Assembly (NCBI GenBank): GCA_022592445.1
Contig: JABYQR010000489.1
Location: forward strand, 1-27,435
DNA: 27,435 bases
DNA from: Cytidiella melzeri
Lineage: Eukaryota > Basidiomycota > Agaricomycetes > Polyporales > Irpicaceae
Direction: 5' to 3'
The notes under the pieces were generated by a model. It did not search any database, was not told the origin of the DNA, and worked only from the letters and a program-made list of their open reading frames with translations. This document shows, one piece after another, positions 9,789 to 17,970 of the stretch (position 1 is its first letter; every line of letters begins with the position of its first letter). The position numbers were made by a program, and so were the translations under genes.

Positions 9789-10445
9789 TCATTGTGTGAG
9801 TTGTCTGAAAAATTCGGAAGTGCTGTCTTCCTCGTCACTGTCGGCGTTGAGGGGAGACAGAGCACGCGGCTCGAGCGCATCGTGGTGTGAAATGTGGTTG
9901 TCGTTGTTGATGGTCGTGTGATTGACAATAATCGGAGTGGATAGCGCGACGTCGACCAGATGGGTTACGTCCTTCGTCAATGCAGAGCTCCAAGGGATGA
10001 TATGCCTGCCGAAAGAACCTTGTTATCCGAAGCAGACAAGTCGCAGGACGTGGGAACAACGCCGGAGAACAGCATAGATGGGTCAGGAGAGTGTGAGAGC
10101 GTGTCTTGCTGTATGCCAAGGACGAGTGTCCGTTTGACCCAGAAAGGGGTCACGAGCGGTGCGTTCAACTGTTCAGGTAGGCTTTCGAGGGAATTTGGTC
10201 CAGGAGGCAAGTTTGTGACGTAGTGTCAACTTCTCGTCCAATATCTCGACCGGTTTTGCGCCATTGAGGTCCAAGACTTGTGAAAGCTGAGATCGCTGCT
10301 TGGGAGGTAACGCCTTCAATAGGTAGTAGAAAACGTCTGGGAGGAGCGTGTTGTTGGCCACAGCATTGAAAAATATGAAGCTATAATCGTGAAGTGGCTG
10401 TTGCGACTCAAAAGTTAGCTCTCGTACGTTTGAGGTTCCTCATTG
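9789..10445 (-). pseudogene. BRCT-domain protein fragment, Rtt107/Brc1-like
   Basis: Rtt107/Brc1 proteins are multi-BRCT scaffolds at damaged replication forks. The minus frame from about 10440 reads NVRELTFESQQPLHDYSFIF, then LPPKQRSQLSQVLDLNGAKP and a BRCT-like body. After a shift near 10190 it gives VTPFWVKRTLVLG, SPDPSMLFSGVVPTSCDLSA and SDNKVLSAGISSLG. A second shift near 9985 gives ALTKDVTHLVDV. The FSGVV, CDLSxxD, VLSAGIxxLGG and LTKDVTHL pattern is typical of the second N-terminal BRCT repeat. After THL the sequence no longer resembles the family and becomes a low-complexity acidic tail (ADSDEEDSTSEFF) ending at 9789. Only about 200 residues of a normally >800-residue protein are present. 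Confidence 0.65.
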
Positions 10446-10503
10446 AGCCCGTGACCATGGTTGTCTTGCACATATGTCAAATTGCTGAAATAATAGTAGG
10501 TAC

Positions 10504-11180
10504 GTGTTGCAGTTGCAGTTGCGTGGTAGGGAAATGTATGGTAAGACAAGTGGCCCTACTAATATGAGCGGTACAAATTATCTACAATGTCTATGCTCAT
10601 CAGCGAACACACAGCAAGAACACAGCGAAACATCGAAGGAACTTACAGTTCGCGGGCACTGCAATGAGCAACTCGGTGCTGACAGGCAAGAGCTTACGTC
10701 CTCTTTCGAACAAGACGCGCAGAAACGCGCGTCTTGTTCGAAAGAGGACGTAAACGTGATTACGTGCGCTCCGAGGTCAATGAGGTGAGTGGACAACAAT
10801 GATGGACACGACTTACTGTGTTTCGGTGCTCTCTGCATCACCCACCCCTCTACCAACATTATCTCGTTGTTCTACAATTGCTGTGTCAGTGGTACTGCTG
10901 ACCCCACTGTTGTTGTTGGGACTTAGCTTCAACGAGTCGCTCTCTGATGTGCAATGTCAACTCGGGGGACTGCTTGATGCCCCCGCCGCTCCCAAACCAG
11001 CCAACAGCGCATCCGCTCACCCATCTAACAAATACCACACAGAACTTGACAGGGCTTGTCCACGCTCAAATGAAGGATATCAAGGTGCAGACGGAGCTGA
11101 TGAGAAAATGGGAGGAAAGGGACAAAGCTCCAGCTTCCATGCTTGTCAGACAAGGATTTGCGATCGTCTTTGCAGGTGAG
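10504..11180 (+). other. Gene-like stretch, unassigned exons
   Basis: Good plus-strand splice donors occur at about 10783 (GAG|GTGAGT) and 11177 (GCAG|GTGAGC), and a possible acceptor at about 10648 (TTACAG). The stretch before the second donor encodes TTQNLTGLVHAQMKDIKVQT, then ELMRKWEERDKAPASMLVRQ and GFAIVF, a polar, probably helical segment. No family is recognised and no complete frame is visible. It may be one more captured fragment. Confidence 0.3.
10694..10753. repeat. Perfect 27-bp inverted repeat with a 6-nt loop
   Basis: The left arm is 10694-10720 (starts TTACGTCCTC, ends AGACGCGC), the loop 10721-10726 is AGAAAC, and the right arm 10727-10753 is the exact reverse complement. There is no mismatch in 27 pairs, half of them GC, so RNA or single-stranded DNA from here would fold strongly. 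It lies inside the gene-like stretch 10504-11180. Confidence 0.95.
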
Positions 11181-11199
11181 CACCCTAGTGTGTTATGCA

Positions 11200-11640
11200 G
11201 TGTCCCGGCCCGATGCGGCGGCAGCTGCTTGCAAAGTATGTGATTGGTACAAACCGGATAGCCAACAAATCATGTGATAACCTGCAAGAAAAAGATCAGC
11301 GGGGTTCCAAACGGAGTCTGAGCAACTTTTATCAGTATATTGACTGTATATCCCCAACGTTGGGTTCATCCAAGAAGATTTTCATGTCTGTGTGTTGCTG
11401 AAGGGCAGGACTATCTGATGATGTAAAATTTGTGTCTATTCATGTACATGTGTTCAATACAAAAAAACAAAAACAGAGTTTTGATGGGAGATTCAGCTCA
11501 TCACACGCATTTGTAGAGTGAATAACAAAGCAAATGAAACACCATCAAATCATTACACCACACTGTTACAAAATTTGTTACCACATGTATTACCCCATCA
11601 AATTCCCACAGTTTGGGGGAAAAAAGGTCACATCTGAAAA
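11200..11640. other. AT-rich end of the 9.2-kb segment, nothing identified
   Basis: Contains A-rich runs (AAAAAAACAAAAAC near 11461) and TGTATTAC-type AT sequence. There is no coding frame, RNA gene or tandem repeat that I can support. Confidence 0.4.
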
Positions 11641-11696
11641 AGCATCAATGCGCTGGCGCGAACTGGAACGATTCTTCTTCATTCTTCAGGAATCGT

Positions 11697-13800
11697 AAAA
11701 GGGTAGCGAGAGCTTGTGCAACTTCTGCTTCTTGTTCTGTGCATTCTTGAATCTTTGATTCGAGTGGAGAAGTAGTAGCGAGTGCACTGGTAGCGAGAAT
11801 GCGGAAATGTTCCGGTTTCAGTACTACCTGATCCTTGTTGTTTCTTCGTCCGTGACAGCGTGTGAGTGAAGACGAGAGAGAGGATCAGCGTGTATCATGG
11901 TACTACCGGGCTTGTGTACCAACACAAAGTCGAAGTCAGCCAAAAGTAATGACCAACGTGCTTGACGTTGAGTGAGGTGTTGCGCAGTTTTCCAGTACTG
12001 CAAGTTTGCGTGATCTGTCCAGATCTCAAACGGTTCCTTGAGCCCCTCAAGGTAGTGGCGCCAATCTTTGAGAGCTTCGGTGATGGCTAACATCTCCCGA
12101 TCAAAGATTTCGTAGTTACGCTCTGCTTCAGTCATGGATGCGGACCGGTAGGCTATAGGGTGGTAGAATCCATCTTCCTTTGATTTCTGGGAGATGATTC
12201 CACCGGTCGCATAGCCCGAGGCATCTACTTCTAGACGTGTAGGGAGTTCAGGGTCCCAGACTGCCAAGATAGGCTTAGTGGTAAAGGCCTTCTTTAGCAA
12301 CGTGAAGGCAGTCTGTTGTGCTGGACCCCAGACAAATGGTACGCCCTTCTTAGTCAGGTCGTGTAAAGGCCATGCGTGCTTTGAGAAGTCCTGAATGAAG
12401 CCGTGGTAGAAGTTGGCAAACCCGATGAATCCTCTGACTTCTTTGAGGTTCTTGGGTGTGGGCCACGTAGAAACTGCTTGGACTTTGACAGGGTCCATAG
12501 CTACTTCGCCGGCGCGAATGATCAACCCGAGGTACTCGATCTCAGATTTCTCAAACTCGCACTTTTCCGGCCGGAGGTAGAGATCGTGCTGTTGAAGTCG
12601 CTCAAGGACTTCATGTACAACCTTGCGGTGCTCTGTCAGGTTGTTGCTCCAGATCAAGATGTCATCTAGATAAACAGCTACCTTGCCCTCAGTGACAAGG
12701 TCGGCAAAGATGTTGTCCATCAGAGCTTGGAAGGTAGCGGGTGAGTTAGTGAGACCAAAGAACATGACCTTAGGTTCAAAGAGTCCTCGGTTGGTAACGA
12801 ACGCCGCTTTGTACTTGTCTCCTTCTTTGATTTGGACATTGTGATATCCCCAACAAACATTGAATTTTTTGAAGATCTTTGCACCCTTGAGCTTGTTGAT
12901 GATGTCGGTGGCAAGCGGTAGAGGGTAGCGGTTTTTCACAGTGATGTCGTTGAGTTTTCTGTAGTCTTGAATAAGTTGGAGTTTATTGTCCTTCTTTTTG
13001 ATGAAGAAGACTGGAGAAGCCATCGGAGAAGCCATCGGAGACTTAGAAGGTGTGATGTAACCTTTTGACAGGTTCTCCTGAATGAACTTGTCAAGCTCGG
13101 CTTGTTTGTTCAGGGGCATAGGATAAACTTTCGATTTGAGGGTCTCAGGAGTGTCTGGTTTGAGATCAATTGAATGGTCCCAGGGCTGATGCTGGGGTAG
13201 CCAATTAGACTCTTCCTCAGAGAAGACTTTAGCGTGTCTGTGGTACTCTGATGGAACAATGTCTTTGAAGGAGCGCTGAGCTTTAGCTTCGTTTGCTTTG
13301 GCAGCAAGCTTAGTAGAGTAGGTGAAGCCGGCCATACACCAGACTTTGTCAGTGGTGTCTTGGATAATACCGGCTTTGACCCACTGTCTATGTTCTTTGC
13401 GGTTACCATCAACCTTCTGGAAAGGTTCATCAGGGGATTCTTCCGAGCCGCTCAGAATTGTCATTTCTCCTTTCTCCCAGTTGACGGTAGAGTTTACGCG
13501 TTTGAGCCATGGTAGCCCAAGTATGATGTCTTCTGGACCCAAGTCCGTGACAAGAAACTCTGCCTTCTCTGTGTGATCTCCAACAGTGAGTGTAAGGCGA
13601 ACAAAGTGCGTTAATCTGCCAGCTTTATTCTTAGTTCCGTTGATATTGTGCAATGAGATAACCCTTTCGAGCGAGTGCTGAATAATCTTATGCTTTTTGA
13701 CGAACTGATGACTGATGAATAAAGCTGTAGCTCCTGAATCAATCATGGCAGGAATGCAAATGCTTCTATTCAGACCTTTTACTGGTACATGTATTCAGAA
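11697..13800 (-). pseudogene. gypsy-1 pol, 5' part: protease, reverse transcriptase, RNase H (broken)
   Basis: The frame 13746-11824 is open for 640 codons; frames of the same protein extend to about 13800 and, after a shift near 11845, to 11697. Order: aspartic protease (MIDSGATALFISHQF; GLPWLKRVNSTVNWE); RT ([62 protein letters not shown]); RNase H (LEVDASGYATGGII, REMLAITEAL, TDHANLQYW, HADPLSRL). RT motif A is damaged: KFNVCWGYH replaces the usual K-F-D-V-R-W-G-Y, so the first catalytic Asp is Asn (codon 12859-12861) and Arg is Cys (12853-12855). A 12-bp duplication gives SPMASPMASP near 13013-13036. The true start is unclear; a frame break lies near 13785. Confidence 0.9.
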
Positions 13801-13964
13801 ATGGGACGATAACCGGTCTAGAGACAATATAGTACATGCAGAGACAGTAGACGACGGGCACGGAGTTGCTCTGGTACACGAGGCAGAAGACGAGGAAGAC
13901 GACAAAGGAGACAAGGACAGGGTATCAGGGGGACTCGCAGCTGCAGCTGTGTCACGATTCCGTT

Positions 13965-15209
13965 TCAAAAAACCGCATTGATTTTTGCTGCCATCTCATC
14001 CATTTGCTTCTTCTGGATGTCAAGCATGTCCTTGAGCGCAGCAATCTTAGCATCCTTATTGTTAGACGCGTCTTGCTTGGCTGCAGTAGTAGTCGACAAT
14101 GTCGACGAGGTAGCGGCAACCTTTTGTCCCTTAGGGACACCTTGGAGCCGTTTTAGGCAAACTGCCCCCCAGTGACCGGTGCCACCGCAGTGGTTGCAAA
14201 CCGGGTCGTCAGGGTGCTTTGAGTCCCTCTTCTTGTGACTCTCAGATCCACAAACCGAGCAGCGCTTGCTCATCTCCTTCTTCCATTTCTGGGAGATCTC
14301 TTGTTTGCCCAGACCCGCAAAGAGCGAGTCAAACAAGGCGGAGAAACGGGATGCACCAATCTCCATTGCATTGGGATCACAGAACGCTTGCTGGTGGGAC
14401 TTGCCATGTCCCGAGGAACTGTCTACCATGACCTTCCCAGTGCTGTTGCGTAGATCCGCTAGCTGAGTGTCTACAGCCTTGCACTGGTCCTTTAGTGCAT
14501 CGTAAGTTGTGGTGCGGGTCTGGAAGTATGAGACGCGCTGAAGGTATTCCGTACTCAAGCTCGACTTGAGACGGTCAAAAAGATCCTGCTGGCTCCAGCC
14601 AGTGCGAGGGGCCCAGGTCTCAAACTCCGAGATGTGGGCGGCGAATGTCTTGTTACCCTGTCTCATGCCGGTAACTTTAGTCTTGGCCTCCATGACCGCG
14701 TCAATAGGCTCAAACTTGGCTTTGAAAGCCTCGATAAACGTATCCCAGCTGTTGCCAAAAGCTGGTTTGCTACTGGCAAGCTCCTGAATATGAGGGCAAG
14801 CCCAGTCAGCAGCGTTGTCCTGCATAAACAACAAGGCGCTGGTGCTTTTATGAGGATCAAAGATCCTCGCGCCATTGTTGTCCACCCAAACCTGGCCTTG
14901 CGCGTCCTGCTGGAAAAACGCCTTGCCCTGGTTCTGAGCCCAGACAATGAAAGCATGCCGGAAAAGCCTTGCTTCCGACAACGTTTTTCCCTTAAAAGAG
15001 ACGGGCTTCTCGACAATACTCGGTTCTCGGGACGTGTGCGTGGCCGCGGCGACGGCTAGTGCCTGAACAGCGGCAAGTGCAGCCACCTGATTGGTAAGGT
15101 CAACCATCCTTTGTGTCAGGACACCCAACATATTTAAGACGTCTTGCTGACTCAGGTTGGCAGCAGGGGCAACAGGTGCAGCGGTGGCAGTGGGCTGGTT
15201 GGGATCCAT
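13965..15209 (-). CDS. gag: gypsy-1 Gag (capsid-nucleocapsid), 414 aa
   Basis: Open from the minus-strand ATG at 15209 to the stop at 13965. The first ~60 residues are Ala/Gln-rich with a helical heptad look. Residues about 70-250 form the retrotransposon gag fold (RLFRHAFIVWAQNQG, WDTFIEAFKAKFEPID, MRQGNKTFAAHISEFETWA, LKSSLSTEYLQRV). Residues about 320-360 carry two Cys/His knuckles: CSVCGSESH, then a proper CX2CX4HX4C (CNHCGGTGHWGAVC). The C-terminus (IAALKDMLDIQKKQMDEMAA) is a likely coiled coil. It assembles the particle and binds element RNA. It is the only gypsy-1 protein still fully open. Pol lies downstream in a separate frame. Confidence 0.9.
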   Translation of the reverse strand: MDPNQPTATAAPVAPAANLSQQDVLNMLGVLTQRMVDLTNQVAALAAVQALAVAAATHTSREPSIVEKPVSFKGKTLSEARLFRHAFIVWAQNQGKAFFQQDAQGQVWVDNNGARIFDPHKSTSALLFMQDNAADWACPHIQELASSKPAFGNSWDTFIEAFKAKFEPIDAVMEAKTKVTGMRQGNKTFAAHISEFETWAPRTGWSQQDLFDRLKSSLSTEYLQRVSYFQTRTTTYDALKDQCKAVDTQLADLRNSTGKVMVDSSSGHGKSHQQAFCDPNAMEIGASRFSALFDSLFAGLGKQEISQKWKKEMSKRCSVCGSESHKKRDSKHPDDPVCNHCGGTGHWGAVCLKRLQGVPKGQKVAATSSTLSTTTAAKQDASNNKDAKIAALKDMLDIQKKQMDEMAAKINAVF

Positions 15210-15468
15210 GTCTTCTTTGGTGATCAGACAACAATTTTCTTTGGAGGGCGGTTGATAGGTCTCTGTGTAATACTCGTGTTTGATTGCTTCAGTGGGGTCT
15301 AACTGATTTAATTGATTAGGGCACAGTTGATTATCACACTCGTAGAATAATCCTTCGTTGGCTCAAAAGTGGTCGTCTGTGACCGAGATGGGATCGAAGA
15401 AATGGATACAATTATTGCAGATCAAAGGTTCTGAAGATGTGGCGGGCAAAACTGTGGACTGTTTAGAT

Positions 15469-16191
15469 CTACTCGAAGTAGCTATTGTTATTAACTACGT
15501 TAAGTTGCGCAAGAACTTTGCTATAGTTCTTGCGAAGCTGCTTAAACAAAACTTTCCCAATTGCTTTGCAACCCCAGTCTAGGAGTTGCCACTCGCGGTT
15601 GGCTGTGACGGGTGCGAGCTTGTCAAGTTGGTTGAGGAAGCAATTGACCTTGTTGACGAGGTGGAGTAGCGCGCGACGATGGTTGGGGTCTGCGCAGTTG
15701 AGAAGTTCTTGTAGCTCTGTGAGAGCTTGTAGGCGGGTGCGAACCGCGGTGAGTTTCGGCCTAAAGATGCCGATGAGGTCAACCGGTGATAGCTTCTTGA
15801 AGTCTATCAACACCGGTTTGGGTGCAGCGGGAGCGGGAGTGGGCGGGGGAAGCTTGGCTAGCCGCTCAGCGAGAGTCGGCTTGTGAGTTTGTTGCTCAGC
15901 AAGAGTTCTAGCATGTTCCTCGGCTGCACGTTCTCCCTAGGCTCGGGCAGAAGCGCAAAGTTGTCGATTTTCCTCGTAAGAGGGGACGGTGAGGGTGATG
16001 CCTTTGACAGGTGGCTTCTTTGATATGTACTTCGCATTGTTGACAAGGTCTTTGTCAGACCAGTGATGAGGTTGACCACTCTTACGCTTGGCAGCGAGAG
16101 CGTCGAGGAAAGATGGGGGGAGGCACCTCTTGAGCTGAGGCTCGTTCTTGGAGAGGTCCTTGGAAAAACAGGTGCGCGTGTCCTTAGACAC
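15469..16191 (-). pseudogene. Extra leader ORF of gypsy-1, upstream of gag (one in-frame stop)
   Basis: Between the 5' LTR and gag, one minus frame encodes about 241 codons with a single TAG at 15937-15939 (a CAG would fit). Reading: SKDTRTCFSKDLSKNEPQLK, CLPPSFLDALAAKRKSGQPH, HWSDKDLVNNAKYISKKPPV, TVPSYEENRQLCASARA, [stop], GERAAEEHARTLAEQQTHKP (helical), PPPTPAPAAPKP, VLIDFKKLSPVDLIGIFRPK, then a Leu-rich helical region to NNNSYFE. It is basic at the start, Pro/Ala-rich in the middle and hydrophobic-helical at the end. No in-frame ATG is present; a good acceptor (TTGTTCAG, near 16192) suggests it may be reached by splicing. It is not a zinc knuckle, protease or envelope that I can identify. 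Function unknown. Confidence 0.6.
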
Positions 16192-16341
16192 TGAACAACG
16201 CAGGGGGTAGAAATGGATGACGTAAGTGGTAGCTCAACGGTATGATGAGACCGGAGACGTACTCGTCAAACAGGAATAAACTTTTGTAAACGGTGGGGGA
16301 GGAGATATAAACCCAGGGGTTACACAACAATCTCGGCCTAT

Positions 16342-17032
16342 TGACACGGAGACGGGGCTCGACGTGACAGACAGGGACACGATGTGGATATCAACGAGGA
16401 GGTGGTGGCAGGCGTGTAGCACAGTGCTCTCACCAGCTATCAGACTTTATACAAGTATCTAGCCCAGTAAAGACCAAGAGGTTGAGATGGGGGGCTAGGA
16501 GCGTACATGTAGCAGTATATATAGACTTCAGGGACCTGCGCACAGACCATGTTGAGGGCAGGCTTTGCAAGAAGCCGTGTGAACAAAGAACAAAAAGAAC
16601 TACCTAAAGGAGAACAATAGCTATTGTCTACACCTTGCCAAGAACTCTACCCGCGAGAGAATCTATCTAAAAGGAGACCAACTATTGTATTCCATTCCCA
16701 CACCTGTGAGAACATCCTTCCATAAAGAGAACAATAAGGAAAGAACAAAAGGAGTCCATGTGGACGTCATTTATGACATCAAACCTTAGCTATGGGCTGA
16801 TCCATGTGGTTGTAGCCATGTGGTCTTACTTAAGCTAAGTCACATGCCAGTGTGACGTAGTAGCAAGTAATGTGACCGTGTGGAGCGTCTAAGCCACGTG
16901 ATACGGGCGCTTAATAGACGTGCAAAGGAGTTTGTGCAGAGAAGGTTGCAACTGAGCTGCAGCCCGGAGTTTTACCGATAAAAACAAGAGGTAAATTGCA
17001 AAAATCAAGGGCTAATCAGGCCATCCATGACA
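16342..17032 (-). repeat. 5' LTR of gypsy-1 (691 bp)
   Basis: Starts TGACACGG and ends CCATGACA, directly followed by ACAAA. It matches the 3' LTR along its whole length with about 16 hand-counted substitutions (13 transitions, at least 7 at CpG/TpG/CpA sites) and a 5-bp gap. As the minus-strand 5' LTR it would hold the promoter; a TATA-like TATATATAG run lies at about 16515-16523. Confidence 0.92.
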
Positions 17033-17037
17033 ACAAA
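17033..17037. repeat. Target-site duplication of gypsy-1, right copy (ACAAA)
   Basis: The same five bases as at 135-139, directly outside the right LTR. Confidence 0.9.
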
Positions 17038-17151
17038 GGTAAACTTCGTGGCCCCAGCAAGAAGAAACAACCCTCGCGTGCCGCAGTGGAAGCGGACGCA
17101 GGCTCAGGTGCAGGTCCGAGCGGGAGCTCTGGCGCACATGCATCGATCTGA
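17038..17151 (+). pseudogene. 3' end of the unknown host gene, downstream half
   Basis: Continues the frame of 2-139 exactly once gypsy-1 and one ACAAA copy are removed. It encodes 37 residues (GKLRGPSKKKQPSRAAVEAD, then AGSGAGPSGSSGAHASI) and ends at a TGA at 17149-17151. The tail is basic, then small-residue and Ser/Gly-rich, i.e. disordered. It is now separated from its promoter side by 16.9 kb, so the protein would lose these residues and pick up element-derived ones. Confidence 0.6.
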
Positions 17152-17585
17152 ACTTGCGTAGTCTACTAGTCACCGTAGTTGCGGTTGATGCCATGTTGTA
17201 GCTTCACTCTTGCCTTGCCGGTGTCAGTTTTGATCCTAGTGTACATTGTCGCATACTCCCTTCATAATACATGAGCTCTTTTGATTGGAAACACGCAATC
17301 AAGTATGATATAGCAAAATAATGTGAGCTAAACTTGCAAGACGAAGACATGTCCTCAAAACGTTGACTGATAGCGCTTGGATGCAAACTCACGGATCACA
17401 CATTCATAAAGAACATGTCTCAATGAATTGCACGGCTGACAGCGGCGTGCTGATGCCAAATATCAACATTTTTACCGATAAGATGTACATTATGTTTGAT
17501 TAGAGCGCGTGCGTTCACCAGCAGAATCATACTTTAGGGCGAGACGATATGATATAAGGAGACAGGGGAGGGCGCACGTCACTAC
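17152..17585. other. Spacer, nothing identified
   Basis: Non-coding by inspection; no tRNA, repeat array or transposon end seen. Confidence 0.4.
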
Positions 17586-17970
17586 CAGGAGGGGGGAAGG
17601 GAGGGGCACGTCACTGACAGGCCGACACTCAGTACTCAGTATTGATGAAGGGAGGCACTGGGAACGCGGGAGAACGGCGGGGAACTCAGTATTGATGGAG
17701 GAAGGCGCTGGGAGGGCGGGGGCGCCAAGGGACTCAGTATTGATGGGAGGAAGGGAGGGGCACGTCACTCACACTCATTATTGATGGAGGGAGGCGCTGG
17801 AAACGCGGTAGAGCGGCGGGGAACTCATTATTGATGGGAGGAAGGGAGGGGCACATCACTGACACTCATTATTGATGGAAGAAGGCGCTGGGAGGGCAGG
17901 GGCGCCAAGGGACTCAGTATTGATGGGAGGAAGGGAGGGGCACGTCACTGACACTCAGTATTGATGGGAT
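17586..17970. repeat. G-rich minisatellite, about 8 units
   Basis: Each unit begins with ACTCAGTATTGATG or ACTCATTATTGATG; the ATTGATG word starts at 17641, 17691, 17739, 17780, 17830, 17871, 17919 and 17960. Spacings are 50, 48, 41, 50, 41, 48 and 41 bp, so three unit types alternate. One has GGAACGCGGGAGAACGGCG, one has GGGCGGGGGCGCCAAGGG, and one has GGAAGGGAGGGGCACGTCAC. A partial unit precedes the first. The plus strand is strongly G-rich with several G-runs. Confidence 0.9.

Larger units (their letters stand above)
2530..11695. mobile_element. ~9.2-kb segment inserted in gypsy-1 pol, carrying gene fragments (Helitron-like?)
   Basis: Gypsy-1 pol stops matching at about 11696 (after the ...ALATLL codons) and resumes at about 2529, the next residues of the same linker, so one segment was inserted. 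The flanks read CTTTTAC (left) and GTAAAAG (right). The right end has CTTCAGGAAT at 11684-11693. The same word recurs near the left end within an 11-bp-arm palindrome (2563-2585). The minus-strand left end is CTAG followed by T, as in Helitron 3' ends, but the other end lacks the canonical TC start. No Rep/helicase ORF is seen. Inside are fragments of panC, HMG-CoA synthase and a BRCT gene in mixed orientations, which suggests gene capture. The insertion itself is well supported; the class is a guess. Confidence 0.6.
140..17032 (-). mobile_element. Ty3/gypsy chromovirus (gypsy-1), complete but dead, carrying a 9.2-kb nested insertion
   Basis: Read on the minus strand the order is: 5' LTR (17032-16342), an extra leader ORF (about 16200-15469), gag (15209-13965), protease-RT-RNase H (about 13800-11697), foreign insertion (about 11695-2530), integrase-chromodomain (2529-990), polypurine tract, and 3' LTR (825-140). 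It is flanked by ACAAA. Without the nested segment the element is about 7.7 kb, a usual chromovirus size. It cannot move by itself: pol has frameshifts and stops, the RT motif A Asp is Asn, and the integrase DDE Glu is Lys. No clear tRNA-type primer binding site is seen next to the 5' LTR; the first bases inside it are ATAGGCCGAG on the minus strand. Confidence 0.9.

Noticed and set aside
16300..16341. tRNA-type primer binding site next to the 5' LTR
   Set aside because: The bases inside the LTR do not begin with TGG and match no tRNA end I can recall. Self-priming was considered, but no complementary LTR stretch was seen.
140..17032. Two separate gypsy elements, one at each side of the gene fragments
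   Set aside because: The outer flanks share ACAAA and a joined host frame, and pol stops on one side at the linker codon where it resumes on the other. One interrupted element explains this best.
17586..17970. CRISPR array
   Set aside because: Repeats run head to tail with no unique spacers, and the context is a fungal genome.
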